Below the pieces are notes generated by a model, which was given only the letters and a program-made list of their open reading frames with translations, did no database searches and was not told the DNA's origin. 64,000 nucleotides of DNA. It comes from an uncultured Christensenella sp. Its GTDB lineage: Bacteria > Bacillota > Clostridia > Christensenellales > Borkfalkiaceae. Location of the stretch: contig CAJTUI010000002.1 of NCBI GenBank assembly GCA_910579705.1, positions 1 through 64,000 on the forward strand, in the 5' to 3' direction. How positions within the stretch are numbered: position 1 is the stretch's first letter; every line of letters begins with the position of its first letter. Positions 18,875 to 26,205 of this stretch are shown one piece after another. The position numbers and the translations under genes are program-made.

Positions 18875-20484
18875 TTATCTGCCTTTTTACCGCGGGAATT
18901 TATCACCGCGCTTTTTATAAACTCACGGAACACGGGGTGCGCCGACTGGGGGCGCGACTTGAATTCGGGGTGGAACTGCACGCCGATAAAGAAATCGTTA
19001 GCGGGTATTTCCACTGCCTCGACAAGAAGTCCGTCGGGCGAGGTGCCCGCTATCTTCATTCCCGCCTTCTCTATCTCTTTACGGAACTCGTTGTTAAATT
19101 CGTATCTGTGACGGTGCCGCTCGGAAACCTGCTCTTCACCGTACGACTTTTTCATAATGTCGCCGATTACAGTGCAAGGATACGCGCCGAGGCGCATCGT
19201 CCCGCCGAGCTTTACGCCGTGCTGGTCGGGCATAAGGTCGATAACGCAGTGCTTGGAATGGGGGTCGAACTCGGAAGAGTTTGCGTCCGCATAGCCCAAA
19301 ACGTTTCTCGCGTACTCTATAACCGCCGTCTGCATTCCCAGACATATGCCGAAATACGGCACGTTCTTCTCGCGCGCATATTTAGCGCAGACAATCATAC
19401 CCTCGATACCGCGGTTGCCGAACCCGCCGGGGACGATTATTCCGTCCACGCCGCCGAGCGTTTCTTCCGCGCTCTCTTCGGTAAGCTCTTCGGTGTCAAC
19501 CCATTTAATATCAATCTTCGCGCCGTTCTCATATCCCGCGTGCGCAAGCGATTCCGCAACGGATAAATACGCGTCGTGCAACTGCACGTACTTTCCGCAA
19601 AGCGCAATCTTAACCGTCTTATCCCGCGCCGCGATACGCCCGAGCATCTTGTTCCATTCGGTCAGATCGATAACCCTCGGGTCGAGTTTAAGCCGCTTGC
19701 AGACAATCTCCGAAAAGTTGCTGTCTTCGAGCATTATCGGGCACTGATATAATACGGGGAGAGTTAAATTTTCGATACAACATTCGGGCTCCACGTTGCA
19801 AAACATAGCAATTTTCGCCCTTACGTCCTTGGGCATAGGCGCGTCCACCCTCGCCATAATGATATCGGGAGTGATACCCATACCCTGCAACTCCTTTACG
19901 GAATGTTGCGTGGGCTTTGACTTGAACTCTTCGGAACCCGATATATAGGGCACAAGCGCAACGTGAATGAAACAGCAATTATCCCTGCCCACCTCGCGCG
20001 CGACCTGACGGATAGCCTCAATAAACGGCTGGCTCTCTATATCGCCGATAGTCCCGCCTATCTCCGTGATAACGACGTCCGCGCCCGTGGTCTTACCCAC
20101 GTTGTAGATAAACGATTTTATCTCGTTTGTAACGTGCGGAATAACCTGAACGGTCTGGCCGAGATATTCGCCGTTGCGCTCTTTGTTTAACACGTTCCAA
20201 TATACCTTACCCGTGGTAAGGTTGGAATATTTATTTAGGTTTTCGTCTATAAACCTCTCGTAATGGCCGAGGTCGAGGTCGGTTTCCGCGCCGTCGTCGG
20301 TAACGAAAACTTCGCCGTGCTGAAAGGGGCTCATAGTGCCGGGGTCGATGTTGATATAGGGGTCAAGCTTTTGCGAGGCCACCTTGTATCCCCTGCATTT
20401 TAACAGCCTGCCCAGCGAGGCCGCCGTTATGCCCTTGCCCAGTCCTGAAACCACTCCGCCCGTTACGAAAATGTATTTAGTCAT
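18871..20484 (-). CDS. pyrG: CTP synthase
   Basis: PyrG aminates UTP to CTP with glutamine and ATP. The 537-residue protein has an N-terminal synthase domain (TKYIFVTGGVVSGLGKG, SPFQHGEVFVTDDGAETDLD) and a C-terminal class I glutamine amidotransferase with nucleophile Cys in FGICLGMQTAVIEYARN, plus GVQFHPEFKSRP holding His and Glu. I place the start at 20484, not 20556. MTKYIF is the usual N-terminus and GGAGAG lies 9 bp upstream, while the longer reading adds 24 hydrophobic residues outside the family alignment. Confidence 0.96.
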   Translation of the reverse strand: MTKYIFVTGGVVSGLGKGITAASLGRLLKCRGYKVASQKLDPYINIDPGTMSPFQHGEVFVTDDGAETDLDLGHYERFIDENLNKYSNLTTGKVYWNVLNKERNGEYLGQTVQVIPHVTNEIKSFIYNVGKTTGADVVITEIGGTIGDIESQPFIEAIRQVAREVGRDNCCFIHVALVPYISGSEEFKSKPTQHSVKELQGMGITPDIIMARVDAPMPKDVRAKIAMFCNVEPECCIENLTLPVLYQCPIMLEDSNFSEIVCKRLKLDPRVIDLTEWNKMLGRIAARDKTVKIALCGKYVQLHDAYLSVAESLAHAGYENGAKIDIKWVDTEELTEESAEETLGGVDGIIVPGGFGNRGIEGMIVCAKYAREKNVPYFGICLGMQTAVIEYARNVLGYADANSSEFDPHSKHCVIDLMPDQHGVKLGGTMRLGAYPCTVIGDIMKKSYGEEQVSERHRHRYEFNNEFRKEIEKAGMKIAGTSPDGLLVEAVEIPANDFFIGVQFHPEFKSRPQSAHPVFREFIKSAVINSRGKKADK

Positions 20485-20527
20485 AAAGTCACTCTCCAAA
20501 CTTTTGTACGTAATTATAATCTTTAAT

Positions 20528-20556
20528 ATTATAACATACAGGCGGCGCAATTGCAA
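20528..20556 (-). promoter_or_regulatory. pyrG promoter
   Basis: TTGCAA (20551-20556), 17-bp spacer, TATAAT (20528-20533) on the minus strand. The -35 box and spacer lie inside the hairpin at 20538-20572. Confidence 0.7.
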
Positions 20557-20572
20557 GAATTGCGCCGCCTGT
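20538..20572 (-). terminator. Hairpin downstream of the Cys-rich gene pair
   Basis: A 15-bp perfect stem (20538-20552 with 20558-20572) with a 5-nt loop lies 20 bp after the stop of the Cys-rich gene at 20592. The T tract on the minus strand is weak (TATGTTATAATATT). It overlaps the pyrG promoter. Confidence 0.6.
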
Positions 20573-20591
20573 ATTATAAATAATTTTTACC

Positions 20592-20828
20592 TTATAGCTC
20601 GTCCTTCCCCATTAATGAAAAAATGGCTTTTAAATCTTCTTTGGCTTTCTCGAACCGTTCGTCGGAAAGGTCGTACTCGCGCCTGCCTTTTTTAACCCAC
20701 CCCTCGCAACAGTCGCTAAGCTCTGTCAGAACTTCCTTTTTCGTGCAGTAGTGTAAGTCGGTTATGTCGAGAGAAGTGTCTTGTACGTAAATAGCTTTAC
20801 AGTAGGCACAGTTTTCACACCTCTTCAT
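20592..20828 (-). CDS. Small Cys-rich protein B (paralogue of the neighbour)
   Basis: The 78-residue protein starts MKRCENCAYCKAIY and carries CxxC, then HYCTKKE and SDCCEGW, an arrangement likely to bind zinc or another metal. The same spacing, C-x2-C ... C-x-KKE ... S-x-C, occurs in the upstream gene, so the two are paralogues. A TTG at 20837 could extend it by three residues, but the ATG at 20828 has GGAG 9 bp upstream and is preferred. It overlaps the upstream gene by 14 bp and is surely co-transcribed with it. Function unknown; the divergent HTH trio suggests an accessory cassette. Confidence 0.7.
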   Translation of the reverse strand: MKRCENCAYCKAIYVQDTSLDITDLHYCTKKEVLTELSDCCEGWVKKGRREYDLSDERFEKAKEDLKAIFSLMGKDEL

Positions 20829-21096
20829 CGTCGCCAACTCCGTTTAAGTTGAAATCCAATATTTGGCGTATTGCGCTCAACTCGTTAAACAAATCGTTAA
20901 GTCTGTACTTCACGCACGGTTTTAATACCTTAATAGGCTTTTGCGCCGCGTAATGAGGGCAATTGCACGCTGATTTGACTGTCTGTTCCTTCTTTAAGCA
21001 CCACCCTAACTTTGTCGGAATAAACCTTTTAACGCCCATAGTAAAGTATCGACTGAAATATTTGCACCTGTAACACATTTTTTTGTTTTCTTCCAT
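20815..21096 (-). CDS. Small Cys-rich protein A
   Basis: This 93-residue protein, MEENKKMCYRCKYFSRYF, has a CxxC pair near residue 8, WCLKKE near 32 and SACNCPHY near 42. The cysteine layout matches its downstream paralogue and suggests a small metal-binding fold. The last 40 residues are helical and charged. It is transcribed from a near-consensus promoter (21124-21153) whose spacer is filled by a palindrome shared with the divergent HTH genes. The first gene of the pair; ATG with AAAGGAG-like AGGAGAT upstream. I do not recognise a named family. Confidence 0.7.
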   Translation of the reverse strand: MEENKKMCYRCKYFSRYFTMGVKRFIPTKLGWCLKKEQTVKSACNCPHYAAQKPIKVLKPCVKYRLNDLFNELSAIRQILDFNLNGVGDDEEV

Positions 21097-21123
21097 TTTA
21101 TCTCCTTTGGTTCATATACATAA

Positions 21124-21153
21124 ATAATAGTACGTGCAACACACGTATGTCAA
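21124..21153 (-). promoter_or_regulatory. Promoter of the Cys-rich gene pair with operator in the spacer
   Basis: TTGACA (21148-21153), 18-bp spacer, TATTAT (21124-21129). The 17-bp palindrome at 21131-21147 fills the spacer almost exactly, so a bound repressor would block RNA polymerase. Confidence 0.8.
21131..21147. promoter_or_regulatory. Operator 1, TACGTG-N5-CACGTA
   Basis: A perfect inverted repeat (TACGTG, CAACA, CACGTA) lies in the divergent promoter region between the Cys-rich pair and the HTH trio. Its twin is 29 bp away, centre to centre. Confidence 0.8.
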
Positions 21154-21159
21154 GAAAAA

Positions 21160-21176
21160 TACGTGCATACCACGTA
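21160..21176. promoter_or_regulatory. Operator 2, TACGTG-N5-CACGTA
   Basis: A second perfect copy (TACGTG, CATAC, CACGTA) lies 24 bp before the first HTH gene, where it would overlap that gene's promoter or transcription start. The likely ligand is one of the three HTH proteins. Confidence 0.8.
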
Positions 21177-21199
21177 CTCTTTTATCAAAGGAGCTCATT

Positions 21200-21412
21200 A
21201 TGATAACACTTGACGAAATACGCAAAAGAATAGTTGAAACAATAAAACAAAGCGGACTTACACAAACAGAAATTGCTAAAAAACTAAATATAGGGCAACA
21301 AGTAATTTCAGAATATGTCCGTGGTAAATCATTGCCTGCGTTGGACACTCTCGCAAATCTTTGCAGGATTTTGGACGTGGACGCAAACTATATTCTTTGT
21401 CTGGTAGATTAA
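21200..21412 (+). CDS. Xre/Cro-type HTH protein, tandem copy 1
   Basis: A 70-residue protein made of little more than one helix-turn-helix domain: SGLTQTEIAKKLNIGQQVIS is the HTH and DANYILCLVD the end. The ATG at 21200 has AAAGGAG 7 bp upstream; a longer reading from 21134 would run through both operators and is rejected. It is the first of three genes in a perfect 216-bp tandem period, each separated by 3 bp. The recognition-helix residues differ between copies while the flanks are nearly identical. As the first copy it is the best candidate for the autoregulator binding the twin palindromes. Confidence 0.85.
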   Translation: MITLDEIRKRIVETIKQSGLTQTEIAKKLNIGQQVISEYVRGKSLPALDTLANLCRILDVDANYILCLVD

Positions 21413-21415
21413 ACT

Positions 21416-21628
21416 ATGATAACTTTATCGGATATTCAAAAAAGATTGGCCGAGGCAATAAAACAAAGTGGTATGAGCCAGACGGCAATAGCAAAAGCAT
21501 TGAATTTATCACCGTCAAGTATTGCGCATTATGTACGAGGTGCAAAGCTACCCGCCCTAGACACTCTCGCAAATCTTTGCAAAGTTCTGGACGCGGACGC
21601 AAACTATATTCTTTGTCTGGAAGATTAA
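21416..21628 (+). CDS. Xre/Cro-type HTH protein, tandem copy 2
   Basis: The 70-residue second copy has HTH residues SGMSQTAIAKALNLSPSSIA. Compared with copy 1 the recognition helix changes from GQQVISEYVRG to SPSSIAHYVRG, while LPALDTLANLC and DANYILCLED are kept. It starts 3 bp after the stop of copy 1, so translation is probably coupled. Function is presumably DNA binding with a different target from copy 1. Confidence 0.85.
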   Translation: MITLSDIQKRLAEAIKQSGMSQTAIAKALNLSPSSIAHYVRGAKLPALDTLANLCKVLDADANYILCLED

Positions 21629-21631
21629 CTT

Positions 21632-21844
21632 ATGATAACTTTACCGGATATACAAAAAAGATTGGCCGAAGCTATAAAGCAAAGCGGTTTAAGCCAAAGC
21701 GAAATAGCAAGGCAATTAAATATCAAACAACCTCAGATTTCCTGTTATTTACACGGGAAAAAGCTACCTGCACTAGACACTCTCGCAAACCTTTGCAAAA
21801 TTCTGGACGCGGACGCAAACTATATTCTTTGTCAGGACCAATAA
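21632..21844 (+). CDS. Xre/Cro-type HTH protein, tandem copy 3
   Basis: The 70-residue third copy has HTH residues SGLSQSEIARQLNIKQPQIS and recognition helix KQPQISCYLHG. The C-terminal half again matches its siblings. It starts 3 bp after copy 2; GGAAG inside the end of copy 2 serves as ribosome binding site. A hairpin terminator follows at 21852-21884. Confidence 0.85.
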   Translation: MITLPDIQKRLAEAIKQSGLSQSEIARQLNIKQPQISCYLHGKKLPALDTLANLCKILDADANYILCQDQ

Positions 21845-21851
21845 AAACTTA

Positions 21852-21884
21852 CGGCGGCGGATTTCCCTAGGAAATCCGCCGCCG
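21852..21884. terminator. Bidirectional terminator between the HTH trio and dapF
   Basis: A perfect 15-bp stem (21852-21866 with 21870-21884) with a 3-nt loop. On the minus strand a T-rich tract (AAGTTTTTA) follows, ending dapF transcription; the plus-strand T tract is short. Confidence 0.8.
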
Positions 21885-21888
21885 CGTT

Positions 21889-22722
21889 TCATATTTCTAT
21901 TTCGCCCGTAAAAACAAGCGTTGCGCCGCCCGTCATCAAAACACGCTCGTCCGAGCAGACGATTTTTAGCTCGCCACCCAAAAGCTGTACGGTTATCTCT
22001 TCGCCCTTGCCGCAAAAGCCGTTCAGCACCGCCGCCACCGCCGCGGCGCACGCGCCCGTGCCGCAAGCGAACGTTTCGCCGCTGCCGCGCTCCCACACGC
22101 GCATTTTCAATTTATTGCGCCCGATAACTTTAACAAACTCCGTATTCACCCTGTCGGGAAAAACTTTGTGCGTTTCGAACTTCCTTCCGACGGCGCACAG
22201 GTCAAGCTCGTCAGGGTCGGAAAACACCACGCAGTGCGGGTTGCCCATAGAAACAAGCGTTACCTTATAAATCTCCCCGTCCACTTCGAGCGGGTAATCA
22301 ACTACCTTGTCGCCGTCTATCAGCGAGGGAATAAGCTTTCCGTCCAGAACGGCCCTGCCCATATCCACCTCCGCCTCCGAAACCGTGCCGTCGCGGCCGA
22401 GCCTGAAACTGAGTTTTTTCACGCCCGACAGAGTTTCGATTGTGCAGTCTGTCCCTTTAACGTAGCCCAAATCGTGCGCAAGCTTGCCAACGCAACGTAT
22501 GCCGTTGCCGCACATCTTGCCTTCGGAGCCGTCCGCGTTAAACATACGCATTCTGCAATCCGCAATTTCCGAGCGGCAGAGCAGTATAACGCCGTCGCCG
22601 CCGATACCGAAATGCCTGTCAGAGAGCTTTATCGCAAGCTCGGCGGGATTTTCGGGTTCGCCGTTCATACAGTCAAAATAAATATAATCGTTGCCGATAC
22701 CGTGCATTTTATAGAATTTCAT
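21889..22722 (-). CDS. dapF: Diaminopimelate epimerase
   Basis: DapF converts LL- to meso-diaminopimelate, the precursor of lysine and of peptidoglycan cross-links. The 277-residue protein begins MKFYKMHGIGNDYIYFD. It has both catalytic cysteines: KMCGNGIRCVG near residue 73 and FACGTGACAAAV near 218. The start at 22722 is chosen because it gives the family N-terminus; a longer frame to 22782 adds 20 residues. GGGAG lies about 14 bp upstream, rather far. It is the fourth lysine-pathway step present here and is divergent from the ECF sigma gene. Confidence 0.95.
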   Translation of the reverse strand: MKFYKMHGIGNDYIYFDCMNGEPENPAELAIKLSDRHFGIGGDGVILLCRSEIADCRMRMFNADGSEGKMCGNGIRCVGKLAHDLGYVKGTDCTIETLSGVKKLSFRLGRDGTVSEAEVDMGRAVLDGKLIPSLIDGDKVVDYPLEVDGEIYKVTLVSMGNPHCVVFSDPDELDLCAVGRKFETHKVFPDRVNTEFVKVIGRNKLKMRVWERGSGETFACGTGACAAAVAAVLNGFCGKGEEITVQLLGGELKIVCSDERVLMTGGATLVFTGEIEI

Positions 22723-22766
22723 ATGATTATTATATACTCCCGACAAAATATTTGCAAACAAAACTA

Positions 22767-22795
22767 TTGACAATTCGCACAACCTGTTTCAAAAT
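22767..22795 (+). promoter_or_regulatory. Promoter of the ECF sigma operon, predicted leaderless start
   Basis: TTGACA (22767-22772), 17-bp spacer, CAAAAT (22790-22795), then 6 bp to the ATG at 22802. No Shine-Dalgarno is present. Confidence 0.55.
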
Positions 22796-22801
22796 ATAAG
22801 T

Positions 22802-23347
22802 ATGGATATGAGCGACGGCGAAAAACTTAATAGACTTATATGCGCCGTTGCCGACGGCAACGCCGACTGCCTTGACGGTATTTACGAAATTGCGGGCGGG
22901 AGAATGTTTGCCGTTGCGCTTTGCGTTGCGGGAAAGGACAACGCCGAGGACGTTCTGCACGACAGCTTTATCAAAATTGCAAGGTTTGCGAAAAAGTACA
23001 AAAGCGGCACCAACGCGTACGGCTGGGTACTCAGAATTGTGAGAAACACCGCGCTGGACTTCGTGCGCGCCAGAAAGGCGCGCGGCGAAGTCTGCGCGGA
23101 AAATTTTTTCTCGCTCTCCTCTATGCAGTATTCGCCCGAAAAGCGGAACGACGCGATTATGCTCGAACAGGCAATTTCAAGGCTGGGCGGGGACGAAAAG
23201 AGAGTTATCTATTACAGGTATTATCTGGATATGGATATACGCGAAATCGCGCGCGAGCTGGGTTGCGGCAAGTCCTCAGCGCACAGGTTGCTTATAAGAG
23301 CGACCGAGAAACTTAAAAATTTTCTGGGAAACGGGACAAAAGACTGA
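22802..23347 (+). CDS. ECF-type RNA polymerase sigma factor
   Basis: The 181-residue protein has sigma region 2 (residues about 20-95: DNAEDVLHDSFIKIARF and WVLRIVRNTALDFVRARK) and region 4 (about 125-175: VIYYRYYLDMDIREIARELG, then a DNA-binding helix CGKSSAHRLLIRA). This is the plan of extracytoplasmic-function sigma factors. The downstream gene encodes a single-pass membrane protein likely to be its anti-sigma, followed by a VWA lipoprotein and another lipoprotein, so the regulon probably concerns the cell envelope. There are two possible ATGs (22802 and 22808) and no ribosome binding site. Confidence 0.9.
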   Translation: MDMSDGEKLNRLICAVADGNADCLDGIYEIAGGRMFAVALCVAGKDNAEDVLHDSFIKIARFAKKYKSGTNAYGWVLRIVRNTALDFVRARKARGEVCAENFFSLSSMQYSPEKRNDAIMLEQAISRLGGDEKRVIYYRYYLDMDIREIARELGCGKSSAHRLLIRATEKLKNFLGNGTKD

Positions 23348-23371
23348 GATAGTTCGTTTTTAAGGTAAGAG

Positions 23372-24052
23372 ATGAAAGACGATAAACTTGAACAACAATT
23401 CAAAGAGTATTTCAACGGCGTTGAAACTCCGAAAAACATCACGGGAGATGCGAAAAAGCACGTGCCCGAAAAGCGTTCTGCCCTGCCGAGGTTTGTTAAA
23501 TTCGCGTCGGTTGCGGCAAGCTTTGTCATTGTCTTTGCGGCTACGCTTGCGGTAATACTGCGCGGAAATTTCCCGTCGGGGCCCGTGCCCGACGAAACAG
23601 ATACTCCATTCACTTACTACGACGCCGCGGAACTTGTCAGACGGGACGAAAACGCGTATTCGGCGGCGGAAACCCACTCTTCTCTCAAATTCATACAGAA
23701 ACTGGCCGTAGGCAACGCGGCGGTCGGCGACTGCGCGGCGTACTACGACGGCGAAAACCTCACTCTGTACGAGGCGTCGGTAAGCCTCATAAACGGACTT
23801 TACAGACACGACACGCGCGTTTACGTCGAGTTCACTCAGCCGCGGCTCGTATACTCGGAAGTGGGCGACTTTTACGACGGCGAAAAGTTCAGCCGCGGCG
23901 GCGCGGAATACTATATTACGCAAGATTTCGCCGACAACGGAGAGCCTGAGTATAAACTCTGCATTTTAAACGGCGGGGTGAAGTATTATTTCCGCATACT
24001 CTCCGCCGACCGCGCGGCCTGCGAGAAGTATATAAATATGATTTTGAAATAA
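23372..24052 (+). CDS. Probable anti-sigma factor, single-pass membrane protein
   Basis: The 226-residue protein has a short cytoplasmic N-terminus (MKDDKLEQQFKEYFNGVE), one membrane helix at residues about 48-68 (FASVAASFVIVFAATLAVIL), and an extracytoplasmic domain of about 155 residues. This layout and its place 24 bp after an ECF sigma gene are typical of anti-sigma factors that hold the sigma at the membrane. No zinc-binding HxxxCxxC motif is visible, so it is not a classical ZAS protein. GGTAAGAG precedes the ATG. The outer domain has no family I recognise. Confidence 0.6.
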   Translation: MKDDKLEQQFKEYFNGVETPKNITGDAKKHVPEKRSALPRFVKFASVAASFVIVFAATLAVILRGNFPSGPVPDETDTPFTYYDAAELVRRDENAYSAAETHSSLKFIQKLAVGNAAVGDCAAYYDGENLTLYEASVSLINGLYRHDTRVYVEFTQPRLVYSEVGDFYDGEKFSRGGAEYYITQDFADNGEPEYKLCILNGGVKYYFRILSADRAACEKYINMILK

Positions 24053-24122
24053 TTTCGAAAAAGGCGGGACAAACGGCCTTTCGGCATCGTTATTATTGTA
24101 AATAAACAGACCGAGGTGGAAT

Positions 24123-25625
24123 ATGAACAAGAAAATTTTATCGGTTTTGGCGGCTCTGTCCGCGCTGAGTGTTGCGTTTGCGGGTTGCTCGGCGGCCGGC
24201 GACGGCGCACATTGGCCGTCGGAGCCCGACGCGCCGCTTTACGAAGACGAAAACCACGGCGACGGCAACTATGTATACGACGGGTTTAAAGAGCAGGATT
24301 TCTCGCTCGTTTCCGAAAAGCCGTCCTCTTATTTCTCGCTTGACAGAAACACTGCGGGCTACTCGCTTATGCGGTCGCAGATTAACTACGGCACGAAAAT
24401 AATGCCCGATTCGGTGCGGATAGAGGAACTGATTAACTATTTCGACTATTCCTACCCCGCCCCCGACGGCGCGGCGGTGAACGTTTCGACTTATCTTTCC
24501 GACTGTCCTTGGAACGATAGCTCCAAACTTATGCTCGTCGGGCTTAAGACAACGGAAATGAACCTGAGCGGCAGCAACGCAAACTATGTGTTTCTGATAG
24601 ACGTTTCGGGCTCTATGTCGGGCGATTCGCGGCTCGAGCTTGCGAAAAAAGGGCTTAACACGCTTGTTGACAATCTCGGCGAAAACGACCTTGTGTCCGT
24701 TGTAACCTACGCGAACGGCGTTAAGGAAGTGCTTAACGGCGAAGAATGCTCCGAAAACGGTAAGGCGATAATTAAAGAGAGTATTTCCTCGCTTGTCGCA
24801 GGCGGCGGGACAAACGGCGGCGACGGGCTGGAACGCGCTTACCGCATTGCGGCGGAGCATTTTATAACGGGCGGAAACAACCGCGTTATAATTATTTCGG
24901 ACGGGGATTTCAACGTCGGAATGAGCAGCACGGAGCAGCTTAAAGAATTTATACAGACAAAGGCGGAACACGGCGTATACCTCTCCGTGCTGGGCGTGGG
25001 TATGTACAATATGCGCGACGACGTCTTGCAGACGCTTGCGACCTGCGGAAACGGCAACTACGCTTATCTCGACAACGAAACGGAAATCAGGAAGGTTTTT
25101 ACCGACGAGATAAACGCCACGCTGAAAACCGTTGCAAAGGACGCGAAAGCGGGCGTTACGTTTACGCAAAGCGTTGAAAAATACCGACTTATCGGCTACG
25201 ACACAAAGCTTATCTCAGAGGACGATTTCGAGAACCCCGACTCCGACGCGGGCGAGCTTGGCAGTAACCTCTGCGTTTCCGCGCTGTATGAAATAGTGCC
25301 CGCCGAAAACGCCGAAGGCAAGCTTGCCGACGTTACGGTAAAATATAAGGACGTTACGGGCGAAACGCAGACGGACGAAACGGCGACCGCCGAAGTAACG
25401 CTTGAAACCCCGTCCTCGCAGGATTTAAGCTTTATAAGCTGCGTTGCGGAATTCGGGCTTGTACTGCGCGACTCCCAATACAGGGGAACCGCCGCAATCA
25501 CGGCCGTCCTGCAAAGGCTTGACGGACTGGGTGCGTACACGGCAGCCGACGAGTACAAGAACGAATTTGTAGGGCTTGTCGGAAAGGCCTCCGAAAGCGG
25601 ATTTTACGGAGGAGGACGGCAATGA
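24123..25625 (+). CDS. VWA-domain lipoprotein, YfbK-like
   Basis: The 500-residue protein has a lipoprotein signal (LSVAFAGCSAAG, Cys near residue 22) and so is anchored outside the membrane. An N-terminal YfbK-like segment (FSLDRNTAGYSLMRSQI, SVRIEELINYFDY) leads into a von Willebrand A domain from about 155. Its MIDAS motif is FLIDVSGSMSGDSR and it is followed by VSVVTYANG and IIISDGDFNVG. The C-terminal part resembles DUF3520. Such proteins bind partners through a metal ion. It is the third gene of the ECF sigma operon and overlaps the next gene by 4 bp. Confidence 0.85.
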   Translation: MNKKILSVLAALSALSVAFAGCSAAGDGAHWPSEPDAPLYEDENHGDGNYVYDGFKEQDFSLVSEKPSSYFSLDRNTAGYSLMRSQINYGTKIMPDSVRIEELINYFDYSYPAPDGAAVNVSTYLSDCPWNDSSKLMLVGLKTTEMNLSGSNANYVFLIDVSGSMSGDSRLELAKKGLNTLVDNLGENDLVSVVTYANGVKEVLNGEECSENGKAIIKESISSLVAGGGTNGGDGLERAYRIAAEHFITGGNNRVIIISDGDFNVGMSSTEQLKEFIQTKAEHGVYLSVLGVGMYNMRDDVLQTLATCGNGNYAYLDNETEIRKVFTDEINATLKTVAKDAKAGVTFTQSVEKYRLIGYDTKLISEDDFENPDSDAGELGSNLCVSALYEIVPAENAEGKLADVTVKYKDVTGETQTDETATAEVTLETPSSQDLSFISCVAEFGLVLRDSQYRGTAAITAVLQRLDGLGAYTAADEYKNEFVGLVGKASESGFYGGGRQ

Positions 25626-26149
25626 AAAAATTTGTTATCGCAGCTATCGCAGCTCTTCTGGCGGCGGCATTGCCGCTTGCCGCGGGTTGCACGGACGCAT
25701 ATAAAAAGTACGCAGACAGGATAAACGAAAACGCGGATTTCGAGCTCGGGTTTCTCAAAAACAGCGAAATGTGGGATTTATCATTGCTTGTTCACGAAGA
25801 CGGCTGGTTCGGAGCGGAGGCGTATTATAATTCGGGTTATACGGACGGTGATATGCACTACGTTAAATATATCGTAACCGCCTATCCCGATTACGCCGAC
25901 GGAGGCGCATATGTTACGCAAATCATATGCACCGATCCCGAAGTGACGTTCTTCAACGGCTGTACGATAGGCGACTGCGAAGAAATGTTTGATTACCTTT
26001 CGGAGCAGGGCTTTGAAATAACCAACACGGACGACGTGCCGTGCTCCGTCACAACCGCCGTCAAAGGCAGTCTGAAAATCACGCGCGAGCTCGAAAAAAG
26101 CGTTGGCTTTTACTACGAGGTAAGCAACCGCGAAGGCATAGATTTCTGA
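25622..26149 (+). CDS. Small lipoprotein of the ECF sigma operon
   Basis: The 175-residue protein begins MKKFVIAAIAALLAAALPLA with lipobox LAAGC (Cys near residue 23). The mature part is acidic and tyrosine-rich with no family I recognise. Its ATG overlaps the VWA gene stop (ATGA), which indicates translational coupling and perhaps a joint complex with the VWA protein at the outer face of the membrane. A terminator follows at 26162-26190. Confidence 0.75.
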   Translation: MKKFVIAAIAALLAAALPLAAGCTDAYKKYADRINENADFELGFLKNSEMWDLSLLVHEDGWFGAEAYYNSGYTDGDMHYVKYIVTAYPDYADGGAYVTQIICTDPEVTFFNGCTIGDCEEMFDYLSEQGFEITNTDDVPCSVTTAVKGSLKITRELEKSVGFYYEVSNREGIDF

Positions 26150-26161
26150 AACTAAAAAGAG

Positions 26162-26190
26162 AGCCGCCCGTTTTCACGGGCGGCTTTTTT
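26162..26190 (+). terminator. Terminator of the ECF sigma operon
   Basis: AGCCGCCCG (26162-26170) pairs with CGGGCGGCT (26177-26185), followed by T residues to 26190. Confidence 0.9.
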
Positions 26191-26205
26191 CGTTATAACT
26201 GTTGT

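Larger units (their letters stand above)
21200..21844 (+). repeat. Tandem triplication of a 216-bp HTH gene unit
   Basis: Three units of 216 bp (213-bp gene plus 3 bp) follow each other at 21200, 21416 and 21632. The 3' third of each unit is almost identical at DNA level (ACACTCTCGCAAA, TTTGCA, GACGCAAACTATATTCTTTG). The part encoding the second HTH helix differs strongly. Confidence 0.95.

Noticed and set aside
20485..20556. Longer pyrG start
   Set aside because: It would place the first codons over the -10 region and add hydrophobic residues not found in the family.
21134..21199. Extended start for the first HTH gene
   Set aside because: It would translate through both operator palindromes. 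The ATG at 21200 has a strong ribosome binding site and matches the start of the two sister genes.
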